This document shows, piece by piece, positions 12,922-26,330 of a DNA stretch of 64,000 nucleotides (position 1 is its first letter; the number at the start of each line of letters is the position of its first letter). The translations under genes and the position numbers were made by a program. The notes under the pieces are model-generated. The model was given only the letters and a program-made list of their open reading frames with translations. It made no database searches and was not told the origin of the DNA. This DNA is from Paramacrobiotus metropolitanus (Eukaryota > Tardigrada > Eutardigrada > Parachela > Macrobiotidae), in NCBI RefSeq assembly GCF_019649055.1, contig NW_026570226.1:744001-808000 (forward strand). Reading direction: 5' to 3'.

Positions 12922-15900
12922 TTATGCAAAAGAATTCAGGTGTCGATCGGTGCGATGTACAGCTTGGTAAGCTGTCCGGTACAGTGCCTGGGGAAAACAA
13001 GCTTCGAAGAGATCCTGTGTCAGGAACGGCGACTCTTTAACAATATATTCCAACAATAAATAAGTGGAGTCACGGTTTTTTATGGCCTCTTTGTCGGACT
13101 CAGTAGCCAGTCTCAGCAAACTGGATGATGCCAATGCTAAGAATTCCCTCATACGATCAACGGTGTCACCGCGATCGCACAAGTAAAACATGGCCCCCAA
13201 CACCACATTAACCGCTTTGCCGAGGCAGTGCATGTTGTTCATATGGGCTTCTAGGGCGACGTTGAAAACCGCTTCGTCCAAACGAGCCAACCGCGGCAGA
13301 GAAACGGCCAAGAACACCATCAACAGACAAGTAAACTGGTGATCTTCTTCCGAAACATTTTCTACAAAATACCAGCATTTTCAACCAAGGTTTCATTTTC
13401 AACTAGATTCCAAAAAAGTGGAAGATGGGTATCGATATACGTAAAGAAATTCTCGTTTTAATATGCCCAATTATGCCACCGCTTTTATCCTGGCTCCCCC
13501 GAGGGTGTTATTCAGCAGCCATTACTGAGCGTCCCTTACCTTTCTTTTCGTTCTTTTGTGCTCTAATAGCGTTAATCAGCACCGCATCAATGTTTGGTTC
13601 CAGGCCGACAGAAATCAACATTTCATTAACCAACTACAATAATATACAGATGTCAGTTTTGTTTGTATCACAGGTTCACAGGTATACTATTTCTCACCGT
13701 CATTATTAAACCGCCATTCAGCGGAAGAACTGGCACGCATGCTTCAACGAAACTATCATTACCACTCTGCTGACTTACTTCGAAATATTATCACAAAATG
13801 AATCAAAGGTGTACGGCCTTTTCAGGTACATGTGAACAATTTTATGATAGTTTGACAGGTGACATGGTAAAACTTATTAAGACGCACTACATGTCACTTA
13901 ATTTCATGGATATGATCATTTCAATTAAGTGACGCAAGCACACGCTAAACAATTAGCGGGTTACGCTTTTTAAACGTTTCAATTAAATCATGACCAACAC
14001 ACTAGTAAACAAACTAAAGAAAGCAAAAATAAAAATAAAAGTGCTGTAGAAAGTTTAGCATTTATTAAAATATTCATGAAAAATACAACGAACTAGGAAA
14101 AGCCATACAACAAGCTTTGTAAAGGATAATTAATATCCACTCGTACGGCTTACCATCATCGCATCGCCCGTATGCGTTGAGCTCATAAAGTCTTCCACCG
14201 ACGAATACAAATATGGCACGTGTTTTTTCACTGCCTGAAAATACGACAGCAAAGTGGCTTTAATGACGCACCAGGAATCTACCCAAGCTTCTCACTTCAA
14301 TAAGCGGTTCCTGACATAAAGACCGGAAGTGTAAGATCATCCCAATCAGGATCATCCGATGGAGCAAATTATCGGCGTCTGTAACCATCAAATAAGCCCC
14401 ATTAACTAAACGTATACCAACCCAGCATGCAACAGCAGCAATTACCATGATCTGCCTTTGCTTCTGCAGAGCGCGAGCACGCGGGAAGAAACAGACATTG
14501 TTAATGTAGAACAAGCCCACCACCAATTACAGCAACCAATTATCCTTTACGTCATCTCAAACTTACTTTGCAATCGCTTGGATAATTCCTTCATATTTTC
14601 CGGCTTATCAAAGCTTGTACGCAAGTCCAAAAGAACGGCACTATTCTGCAGCACCAGTTTCTGCAATCAGTACCATTTTAATTATTCCTACTCGGCTATC
14701 CACACGTTCGACTGCGGTGTACTTTCAGTTCTCCAATCTGCGTGGCCACATTCCACGTCAGAGTTTCATAAAAATATTTCATCCCATACGGTCCAATCAG
14801 TTCTGCCAACGCCCTCAACTCAACGAGGTTGACGTAATCTTCGGGTCGCACTAATCCTCCACCTTCGTGATTAATGGCCACGAAAGCTTTTTGAAGAGGC
14901 GAAAATACAATGTGTCCATTAGACACACGACGCAACATCGTCTCGAGGTACCATGTTGTATAAATCTGCGTTATCGTTTTTTGTCCATAAGTGTCGGTTG
15001 GCTGAGTTTGCTGCAGCATGACAGTATTGAACACGCGGGACATGTCGACCTGAACTACAAATATCAAAAGGTCACATCGTAAATTTGGCAAGAAAATATT
15101 TTAAACCGACGTGGCGAAGTTTAAGTACATCACAAAAAACTTCGAACCTAATGTGAATAGAATCAAAACGGCCAAACCAGGTACCGAACACACCCCCACC
15201 AAACTTACGAGCACAAAATTGTAATTTCATGCACAGCACACCAGCATATATGCACTGTAAATATTAGAAAAATTTATTTACCATAATTCTCCAGTGTCTG
15301 CAGGGTATTCATGTATGTCTGAATCCAGACAAGTAATTCCGAAGGACGCGCTATCCCATGGGTTTCTGGGTTATAATTGATTAAATCGACAAAGACCCTA
15401 CAGAAAAATGTGTCCATATGCGTGCCGGAAAACGCAAAGCCCATAAAGTCGGCCGGAAATGTACTAAATCTTACTTTCCCAATGAAGACTCAATCTGTTG
15501 CACCAGATATTCTTTTGGACAAAAGATATGTTCCCAAACAACCACGCTGCTGCTATAATTGATGGAATAGCACAATTCCGTGAGTGCCATATGACATTTG
15601 TCGTAACTAAGAGAAAATCGAACAACACATTTATAAATCATTTCATACGTCAATGAAGCGACATAACCGCCATAATTGTTCTTCGATATGTACTCACGTA
15701 GTCAAATCTTCTCGGCTGCGCCTGTAACTTTCATGACCCGGAAACGGAAGCGTGTGGTGCACAGGAGCAGCTTTTGATTTTTTCCCTTTTCGCTCTTGAG
15801 CAGCCTGATTAACTAAGACGTACGCTGCATATTTGGGAGATAGCTACAATGAACAGCCAAAATACCGTTACTAATAATTCCACTTGTCAAAAACAAGAAA

Positions 15901-18900
15901 AAAAGCAGAATATCGTATTAATTTCGAAAGCAACTGATAGCGAGCTCATTTTCGAATCACCAGGATGGAAGTAAACGAATCACAACTAACTAGACGAGTA
16001 TGCAAACAAAAATTCAGAAACATACAAATTCGATATAATGTATCTGTAGATATTATTTTTTTCGGCAAATAAAAAACAAACAACTTTCATATGCGCAAAC
16101 CAGCACGAAAGCACCATGACTAACTTCTCTTTAACAATTCCCCGAAATGTTTTGGACACGAAACACCATTAGTAAATATCACTCACGTTAACATCAAAAG
16201 TGCGGCCTCACCTGATCAGCCAAGACGTTTTGCGCATCACAAATATCGAAAATTATCCCCTTGGCCTCTTTACCCATTTCTTCCAAAAAGAAATTGGTCA
16301 TTCCGATGGCAATATTACCTAGACACGACCGCTCTTCCGGGCACAGTTCATGGGTAGCCGCCATGAAATGCCCACAAATCAACGGAAAAGCTATAATGAA
16401 TCGCGTTTGCGATGGAAACTCCAGGCATAAAGAGAACTGCTCTTGGAAAAAGCTTTGATAAAAACTAAAAAAATTTCACAGTTAACGCATACAATTTGTA
16501 ACCAGCAAAAAAGGTATTTTACCAGCAGATGGACAAATCGGACACTTCCTCCAGAAGATTATCCAGGTCATCGACCAGGCGGGAATGATATGCCACTGTA
16601 TTCAAGTGAGACACCAGATCTTTGTGCTCATGCAGGACAAAATTATTCCTAGCAGTAGAACTAGCAGACGCCTAAAAAGTAAGCAATCTCTTAAATCTCA
16701 ATCCTAGTCAGGGTTATGCCACAATGCGACGAACGCGTATAAAAAAACAAGAAATCGCGTGATTTACCTGCACCCGAAACCAATCCAAGCGAACATCTCT
16801 CAGATCCGCAGTATCGCAATTTATGTCGCTGTTGTTTTTCCGCCGGCTAAGCTCACTCAAGGAATGACATAACGAAGATAAAATCACGTTTTCGTCTTCT
16901 GGTAAAGTGGAAATGTTCTGCAAATAACCAAAATCATAGTTAATGATTAATAAAACGTCCCAAAACAAAGTTCATAGAACGTCTCAGGTTCCGTGGTTCT
17001 CAAATTCTTACCTGCATCAGAGCATTCAACATGCCCGAATCAAAACTGCCCAAGTACTGAATATGATAAGTCTGAATAATCTTTCCGTGCCGACGAATTA
17101 GCTCTGCAATAAAATTTATACAACAGTAACTAACGAAAAAACATGAGGATGTTAATATACGTTACCTCTCAATTGCTCTGTAAGAAACAGCAATTCTGGC
17201 AGATGCCTGTCGATAATTTCATCGTAACCGCGATTTCGTTTATCCTTGGATGGTTGACCCGGGTCAAAATGGACAGAATGCCGAATCAGCCAGGATATTT
17301 CATCCCGCGCCAAAGAAAGAGCAATCAGCGCTAATAACGCCTACAAAATTTAATTCAAATACTATAGCCTGCATGGACAAACTATTTAACAGATTTCTGT
17401 TGGTTTTATTTCATATGACATCTAAATAAACGCTTTTTTGGTTCTAAGTTAAACATGCATTACACTTACATTAAATAACAAGCTCACGGTAGGTTGGACA
17501 AAAGCCATTACCCAAATATTACTTTCGACTATTTTATGCATGCGGTATACCTTAGGGCCCAAAAGTCCAGGTTGGTCACTAAACAGCAAATTCAGCTCTT
17601 TCAAGGCTATTCTCAGAAATAATCGACGGTCTTTATGGAAGACAATCCTACAGCAAAAAACGTAACTGTAGTCGCCCGCAATGACAACAAAATTTGAACA
17701 AGCTTACGAGTTCTGCACGACGGCGGCATAGCTGTCCCTTAATTCATTCACTCGCTTGTTCAAACCTTTTATGGATTCAAAAAAGCTTATCAGATAGTAA
17801 TGCACCTGGATGGCTTCGTCCCGGAACAGCGTCATGATCCAGCTGGTATGCAGCGCCAACGACCATAGTTCCATTGCGACGGGTTGGTTCAAAGAAGTGT
17901 GACATAACGTAAACCCAACTGTAAAGTCAAACAGCTATCACCACATTTTTACCGCAACAGCATGCATGCTCGTCCTTACTAAGTATCCACCGTTCCATGG
18001 TTTCCAGGCTGAGATATTCACAAGCAGTCTAAATAAAATTCATACACTATTAACAGGCCAAACGGCAGCATATCAGTGCGGATAATATTTCTTCGAACCG
18101 TTTCAGTATGGGCAGGGGTTGATAAAGTTAGTGGGAAACTGGTTAAATTCAACAACTGTGCAGATCGCCATTGATCAGCAGTCAAATTGCGTCGCGAGTA
18201 GATCTTCTGAAGGGACAGCAGCGCCGAGGAAAGTATCTACAAAAGTATTTTATTATGGACCGCCACGCTGCTGAAGTGACCATATTATTATTGAGTTGAA
18301 TCCTTTACTCGATTATGTGGAACAAAATCCTCACAAAGCTTCTTCAGAGGACTCTCGTAGTCCAGAATCATCTGGCCAAGTCGCGGGAAGCTGGGCTCAC
18401 TGCAAGAAGAATATAATTACATTAGTAAGTGATCACGTTTTCATGTTAAGTTACGAATTTAAGATTATAAGATAACTTACCTCACTCCATTAGCTAATTC
18501 GTTCACCGCTGTGTACAGTCCCAACATAGCTTTCCGGTCATCCACTCGCGAAAGAATGATCATCAGGCACACATATTTGGTCACAAGTTCCAGATACCGC
18601 ACCGTAACGTCATAATTCGCTGTCTAAAGCAAATAAAAAGCAAAAAAATAAAATAAAAATCAAATTCTCGGTGTTTTTTGCAGTCGGATGAAACTTTTTC
18701 ATATCAGTAAGGATCCACACCGAGTCCACAATCTAATGAATCGTATTTCAAAAAACCAAACCATCACTCACTATATCGAGAGTAATTTGGCAGGCATCCA
18801 TCGTTGTAAGTAATTCGCTGACATGATCCTTAAAATCCAAGATGTCCACGAAAGTTTCGTAATAAATGGATAACTGCTTCTGCACATCCCCACGAATTTG

Positions 18901-19363
18901 GGCCAAATAGCCGTAAACACCCTGGAATGTCGTCGATATTGCATAATTTGGCCAACTTGGTTTTGTTTTCAAAATTCGAGTAAATGCAGTATCCGTCATT
19001 ATCTGGTCTGTACAGTGCACTTACCCCGTTTGATTTCGCATTGATAGCAGGGAATTTCTTCTCAACATGTCGAATGGCAGGTTCCAACTGCTTGTCTTGC
19101 AGAAATCTCGGCTTGGATTCTGGATCGATGCAGGCCTAAGACAGTAAAATTAACTGCAGACACCTGCACAGCCTCCTTTCTTGAGAAAAGAAAGTACTAC
19201 AAAATACTGCGAGAAGAAAACCAAAACACAGAAAGTATGTCTATGCTGCACACCATACCTTACGAATGTTGTATAATCTTGTCAACATCCCCTGAGCCCG
19301 ATCATTCAAGATGATCAACTTCTCTGCCAATTTTTGATATCCAGGCATCAGAGACCGCGCCAT
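12922..19363 (-). CDS. NCKAP1: Nck-associated protein 1 (NAP1/HEM/Kette), WAVE regulatory complex subunit
   Basis: Large scaffold subunit that pairs with SRA1/CYFIP in the WAVE complex and links Rac signalling to Arp2/3 actin assembly at the plasma membrane. The protein starts at 19363 with [20 protein letters not shown], close to the family N-terminus ([20 protein letters not shown] in vertebrates). First exons: 19363-19259, 19135-19025, 18921-18772, 18623-18481 and 18399-18309, then one from 18236, all in phase. Further family blocks follow in order: [160 protein letters not shown] and [15 protein letters not shown]. The order and spacing cover the whole human protein (about 1,130 residues). 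The last residues are NSFA and the stop is at 12922-12924. The donor after exon 6 is weak, so that border is uncertain. Confidence 0.95.
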
Positions 19364-20257
<894 letters not shown>

Positions 20258-20499
20258 AGCTGATGAAAATTATGGAAAGTATATGTACGGCAGTGATTTG
20301 GAGTTGTGGTTTCCGAACGGATATTTTTTGCTTTACTTGTGAGGATGGGGTCTGACACAGAAACTACTCGTAATACAGTGTCGTGAAACGTTTTATCAGC
20401 CCTGAATTTTTGTTCTTCTCATCTCCTGTTATTTAATTTCTGTTATTAATAATAGATGCCAGTAGGTACTTAAACTTGCTTCGCATCTCGATCTACGCT

Positions 20500-20512
20500 A
20501 ATAAATAATAAA
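20500..20512 (+). terminator. Polyadenylation signals of NEDD8
   Basis: Two overlapping-range AATAAA hexamers, at 20500-20505 and 20507-20512, lie about 245 bases after the NEDD8 stop codon in a T-rich setting. This fits a normal 3' end. Confidence 0.55.
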
Positions 20513-21464
20513 CTGTAATCAGTTTTGATGTGTTTCATTCACTGTTTCGTGTAGATTATTAAATTTGCTAGATGCCGAATGGGTTTATGTGACCGTTTAA
20601 CGCACGGATTTTAAACTGGTGCGCAATTATTGTGTTAATTTTGGAATATTGATGAAAAATTCCTGAAAATTGTGATTGTAATGAATGCTGTAATCATGGA
20701 CCATTGAATTAGCTAATAAAAGTGCGGCATCGCAGCGTGTGGAAAATGGAAATGTTATCACAATTCACAAGTGAACTTCTAAGTAAGTTCTAACATAAGC
20801 TGAAGCAAGTACATAGCTCACAATCAGTAACGTTTTGTTTGTACTCGGAATTTTTCGCTTTTGTTATTCTCCAGCATTCATAATTCGTGAGGGTAATTCA
20901 TCGATTATTATTTCTCTGTTAAGATTAAAAAAATAACGTATGTATTCAAATTGAAAAACGAAACCATACGAATTGGGTACTGAACAATTAAGTGAATTAA
21001 CACGTACTTACGCTGCACGATACTTAAAATTTAATACTTTGAAAAAAACACTAATACAAAAATAGAATATTATTATAAAAAAATATATTGTAAGCTTCCA
21101 TGAAAATTATAACTGACAAAATACAAAGATTCGCTGACATCAGATCTGCCGGCGAGAGAAGGGAAATGTGGATTGCGCCAAGTAGTGCAGGGACAGGGAA
21201 GAGGAGTGGTGTACTGTGTGAACTTTTCAGTTGTGCTGCGATTTTGTAACGGAGATATTACAGTACTGTATAAATCATACAATTTGATAAAAATAGAAAA
21301 CTGATTAATCATAAAATCGCAAATTACGTTAGATCGGTTCCCTGCGATTTTTGATTTTTCGTACTTTGATCGAAAAACTTTTTCGTGATCCTCACAACCG
21401 AACCAAGCTCATGGTAAATACGCCGGTATTACTGGGGAGTTTAGAAGTGATTCTGTAACAGAGC
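20513..21464. other. Intergenic region upstream of the RanBP2-like gene
   Basis: AT-rich DNA with no supported gene. It should contain the promoter and 5' UTR of the RanBP2-like gene, whose first ATG is at 21465. Confidence 0.5.
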
Positions 21465-24400
21465 ATGTCCAACCGAACAGATCGAAGTACTCCGCCGACG
21501 CTGACAATGCGATCCATGACGACTTCTAGCGCGGATTTGCAGAAGAAATTTGAAGAATGTAAGTTTTATCTCAGTTCGCTGTCTTCACGCGAAAATTGTT
21601 AAGTACAATCTGGTCTGGTTTTCCAGTGAACTCTTTGAAACGGGCAGTGGAAGATTTGGCCCCGAGTGAAGACTTTGGCAAACGTCTAAATTATTTACAG
21701 CAGCTGCGAAACGGCGCCAGCGCTTTGAGAAGCCAAGTTTCTGAACATTCGACGAAGCCGTCGGTGGCCGACATTAGTTCACTTCTGCGATTTGCTGTGG
21801 AGGGCATCGATAATCTAGTGAAAGAAAGAAATCAGGCGCGCAACCGTTCTGGATTATCTGGTTCGCTGGCGAACCTCTCTTTCCAGTCGCCATTTTCTTT
21901 GTCATCTGCCAACGGAGATTTGCAAACTGAGGAAGTGGGACAGGTATGTTTTTTAAACGTACGGATAGTTGACGTAAAAACAGGTGTTAGTAACCGTTAG
22001 TTGTCATTTATGTCAACATTTTGCTTTATTACGTCTGAATTCTTTTTGTGAGTAATTTATTACTAATTCTTGATTCAGAATCGCTTGCTGAAAGAAATTC
22101 AAGACGTCCTCGCCAAGAACTCTGCAGACATTATCCGAGAATTACAGGTCACCAAAAAGGAATTGTCTGATCGCTTGGACTTGCTGGAGAACAGGACCAA
22201 TGTTCGGTTTGTAGCGGTTGAAAAGAAATTGAGCGACGTCGAGGGTGCTTTTAAACAGACGACGCAGAAAGTGGAACAGCAGTACGGAGATTTGTTCGAC
22301 CGATTTAGAACAATGGGCGAGAATCACACACAGAAGATCGAAGAACTCCAGCGGCAACAGCAGACGAACGCCGCTGTTCCCCATGTTGTACACGTTAATT
22401 TGAGTGGAATGCTGCCAATGGGCACGGCACAGTTGGAAGGCACCATGAATATGGCCCGTCCCGTCAGCACGGAATTGAGCCCGGCTTTCACCGCGTCAGC
22501 GCATTCCACTCCGCCACAGGTTACCGCCGCTCAACCGTCAACTTCATCGAATCCCCAGTTTGTAGTGCATGTGCCCAAGAAAGAACCATCTTCACTGGAA
22601 CGCCTAATTAATACGCCTGTCTGCTCACCGGCTACGGTTGTTCCGGAAACGAAAGGCACCAAAACCGTTACTTGGGGAGCTCCGGCACAGAAATCCCAAA
22701 TTCCAAGCATGTCCACCCCGAAGCCGGAAAAACCCAATGAGACCCCGGTGAAAATCCCTGCCGATCCCATTAAGGCCTCAGAGTCAGCAAAGGGTGGTTT
22801 GTTTTCTGGATTCCAAGGGTTCGGTACAGCCTTCCAAGGAGCAACGCCTGAAGTGGCTAAAAGCGCAGCCCCTTCATCCTCTGTTTTCTCGGGATTTGGA
22901 ACTAGTAAATCTGGGCAAAGCGATGCTTCGTCTTTGTTTTCCATTGGAACCGCCGGTGGAGCGTCCAGTTTTGCTGATCTGGCTAGTTCAGGAACAACTG
23001 GGATGTTTCAGAATAATCCTAGTGGATTCCCCGGAAGTGGGTCAAAACTGTTTGCACCAGTGGCCATAGTGCAGGCTGCTGGGAACGATGAGGATGAAGA
23101 GGGTGAAGGAGGATCCGCGGAATATGAACCCAACGTCTCATTCAAACCACTCGTTAATTTACCGGAAGTCGAAGTGAAGACTGGGGAAGAAGAATATGAA
23201 ACCCTTTTCAAGGAGCGTGCAAAACTTCACCGATTCGACAGGAATACATCGGAGTGGAAGGAGCGAGGCCTGGGCGACATAGCGATCCAGCGACGAGTCA
23301 ACCCAGAAACAAGAAAAATCAATGGGCGTGTTTTGATGAGATGGGAGAAAACGTTCAAAATTTGTGCAAATCATGCTATCTTGCCGTCCATGAAGTTAGA
23401 TCGAAAAGAAGGAGAGAAAACACTGTGGCGTTGGTCGGCTCAGGACTTCGCGGATGGAGAACTCAAGCCAGAATATTTTGCTGTGAGATTCAAGTTACCC
23501 GACCGTGCGGATGCTTTTAAAGACGCATTTGAGCGTATCCAGAAAGAAGTCGCTTGTCAGGAAGCCACCGGGGAAATCGCTAAACCTGTTGAAAAGAAGC
23601 AAGAAACGGTTCCTGATAAACAGCCTTCACTGAGCGAAATGTTCAAACCGAAGGTTGGCTCCTGGAGTTGTGATGCGTGTTATACTGTAAATAGCGCCGA
23701 TAAAAGTGCATGTGTATCTTGCACCACTCCGAAAGCCGGTTCTGCACCGGCACCTGAGCCAAGTGGGCCCTTCAAAAATCTATTCCAACCCAGTGCCTCC
23801 GCTGCTGCACAGCCTGGCTTTGGATTTAGCTTCGGTGCTCCTCCGGCAGCGGCGGTAAAGGCCGACGACAAAGCTTCTTCTTTTGCGAATTTATTTGGAT
23901 CGTCCGCTACATCTGCTGCTACTCCCGGTGGCGGTTTTTCGTTTGCGTCAGCGATGACTACTCCGCAGAAAGGGTCTGCCCCCACTGGCACCGGTGGCTT
24001 TTCTTTTAATCCATCTGGGAATTTCTCCTTCAGTCTGACTAGCCCCCAGACTACACCGAAAAAGCCTGAAGAAGAGAACGATGAAGATGATACGGGCGAT
24101 GTTGAAGCTGAACGCACTGATTTATATTTCGAGCCCATTGTTAAACTACCGGAAAAGGTTGACCTGTCAACTGGAGAAGAAAATGAACTTGAACTGTATT
24201 CGCAGCGGGCCAAGCTCTATCGGTACACTAATGCCGAATGGAAGGAACGTGGCCTGGGTGATCTCAAAATGTTGAAAGACAAAAATTCCAATAAGATTCG
24301 TCTTCTTATGCGTCGAGAAAAGATCCTTAAAGTTTGCTGCAACCACCACGTACGAGAGGATATGGAACTGCGTCCGATGCCGGGTTCAAAAAATGCATGG

Positions 24401-25832
24401 ATATGGGATGCGATGGATTTTAGCGAAGGTACAATGGAGCGCGAAACATTGGCTGTGAAGTTTAAACACGAAGCTCATGCAAAGGAATTCAAGGAGTTGT
24501 TTGATCGATGCAAGCAGATCGTAGCTGGAAAATGGAAGGATGAGATTAAAGAGTTCGATCGCGTTCTGGTGAATGAGAACGAAATGATGATGCCGATTGT
24601 TGACGGAGGGCAAAAGGCACCCGTCAAGATGGATACCAATGTTTTGCCGAGTATTGGATTACAAACCTCTACGCAAGTGCGAGATGATGTTCCTGCGCAT
24701 GAGGAGCGTGTTGACGGTAAGCGGCTTTAAGAATTCAGATTTAAGTATATGGATCCATGATTGAATGCAGGCTCTGTCATTTTTCTTCGTCATACTGCGC
24801 GATATAGACGGTTATACCTTGCTACAGTTACTACTCGGTAGTATTTAAGCATTTTCGACAATAGCTTATTTTCTGTGATGTTTCAGTTCAAAAGGAAATC
24901 GATCTTCGGCGGCACTGTTATGGTGATAAGTTGTACAATCAGTTCGGGGTGATATACAACGGTCGTGGAAAAGTTGATGCTGTTGTGCATCCGCATAGCG
25001 GTCTGCTACGCTTGAAAACCGAGGATAACTTGAAGGATCTCATTGCTGCAGACGAAAGACCTCGTGATGAGTTTATGATGGTCCTAGAATCTGTGACTGA
25101 GCCAATAGACATTTCCGGTAAGTAGTCCTCTTGACCTCGAATTCGTGTGCACAAGGTGAATCATAATGCTTTTCCAGATCACAGTAATCTGCCTCAAAGC
25201 ATCCTTCGGTATTTGGCCGTTATGCGTATCCGCGAGCTGGGTGAGGATGAAATTTGGCGGGCTCCCATCTTTGAGCGTAATGCTACGGTTCACAAACAAC
25301 CCGAAAAAAGTAGGAACTGGGAAGTAAGTATTACGGAAAGTCAGACTACTGACTATGAATAAAGAAGGTATCAAACTGACTGGTTTGTTTGGGTAGCTCT
25401 TCAAAATTAAAAACTGTAATTCTAAATTTCTAAGTAAGTACTCAGTTCGGTGAATTTCAGAACCGTTTATTAAGTACCTTGTTGACTTGTTTACAGAATT
25501 TGAAAGCCGGGCAGATTCGTGTGGGCCGGGACAGTGAATATGATAGTCCGTTCTACGTTGAATTCGTTGAACGCAATGATAATCCTTACGAGGAACCGAA
25601 CTCTTTAGCAATTCACAGCATCGCCTCCGACGCGCATTTGGAAACGGATCCGCAGAGTAATACAGCCAAATGGAAAGCCAGCGATGAAGCCACTGGACGC
25701 TCAGAAAAGGCCACATTTAAGGCGACGTTTAGTGATCGTCCGTCCCTGTTAGAATTTGAACGTGTTTTCCAGGAAGGAGCTCGTTTTGCGGCGGAATTGG
25801 GCGTGTTAACGACTGATGTATACAATGGTTAA
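21465..25832 (+). CDS. RanBP2/Nup358-like nucleoporin with FG stretches, Ran-binding domains and a zinc finger
   Basis: Probable nuclear-pore or Ran-cycle factor that binds Ran-GTP. Six phase-consistent exons (21465-21558, 21627-21943, 22079-24716, 24887-25117, 25178-25323, 25497-25832) encode about 1,253 residues. In order: a coiled-coil-like N-terminus (about residues 30-215), a Ser/Pro/Gly-rich region with FG and GFG repeats (about 370-470), Ran-binding domain 1 (about 494-632, with KLHRF...WKERGLGDI and LMRWEKTFKICANH), one RanBP2-type zinc finger (from about 668, WSCDACYTVN...CVSCTTP), more FG repeats, Ran-binding domain 2 (about 822-953, KLYRYTNAEWKERGLGDLK), and an acidic linker. The last 300 residues (exons 4-6) may be a divergent third Ran-binding or PH-like fold; SLLEFERVFQEG resembles the end of such a domain. 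The TPR N-terminus, SUMO-ligase repeats and cyclophilin domain of vertebrate RanBP2 are absent. A Nup153- or Nup50-like origin is less likely, given two full Ran-binding domains. Confidence 0.85.
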
Positions 25833-26330
25833 TAATCTCGAATTTTCTGCCGAAACTTTTCGATTAGAACTTTTTGCTCTGTGAATTATTGAGTATGTTT
25901 ACTATTTTTTCTTTCGTAGAATGTCGGTTTTTAATGTTTTAGCTGTGGAAAACAGTGTACCGTAAACTTTGAAAATTAAACGTGAAAACATTTGCCCGTT
26001 TCTAAGTGTACCGATTTGTATACATGCGGCTGCAAAAGAAGCTCGGCCTGGATTCTATTTTTAGCGTTTCTTGAATGATCAACAAGCTTGAGCGGGTGTA
26101 GCACGGGGAAGTAGCAGCAAGGTTGTTTATTATTAGAATGGAAATAAGTTCACTGCATCGTAATGCGCTACCGTATCGCAGTATGAAAATGCGTATGATA
26201 TGATGCACTGTTGCTCTCGTTTGGTTTGCTGCATGATGTTGTTGCTCATAATACTTATTCATTAAGCGTGGTAATATGACTACGAACATCGAAAAAATTG
26301 CCCAGTTTTCCAAAATAGACATAAAATAAA
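25833..26330. other. Intergenic region
   Basis: Spacer between the RanBP2-like gene and the F-box gene on the same strand. I see no gene in it. Confidence 0.5.

Noticed and set aside
23680-24213. 177-codon minus-strand frame opposite the RanBP2-like exon
   Set aside because: Shadow of the FG-rich coding exon; its low-complexity composition mirrors the real frame.
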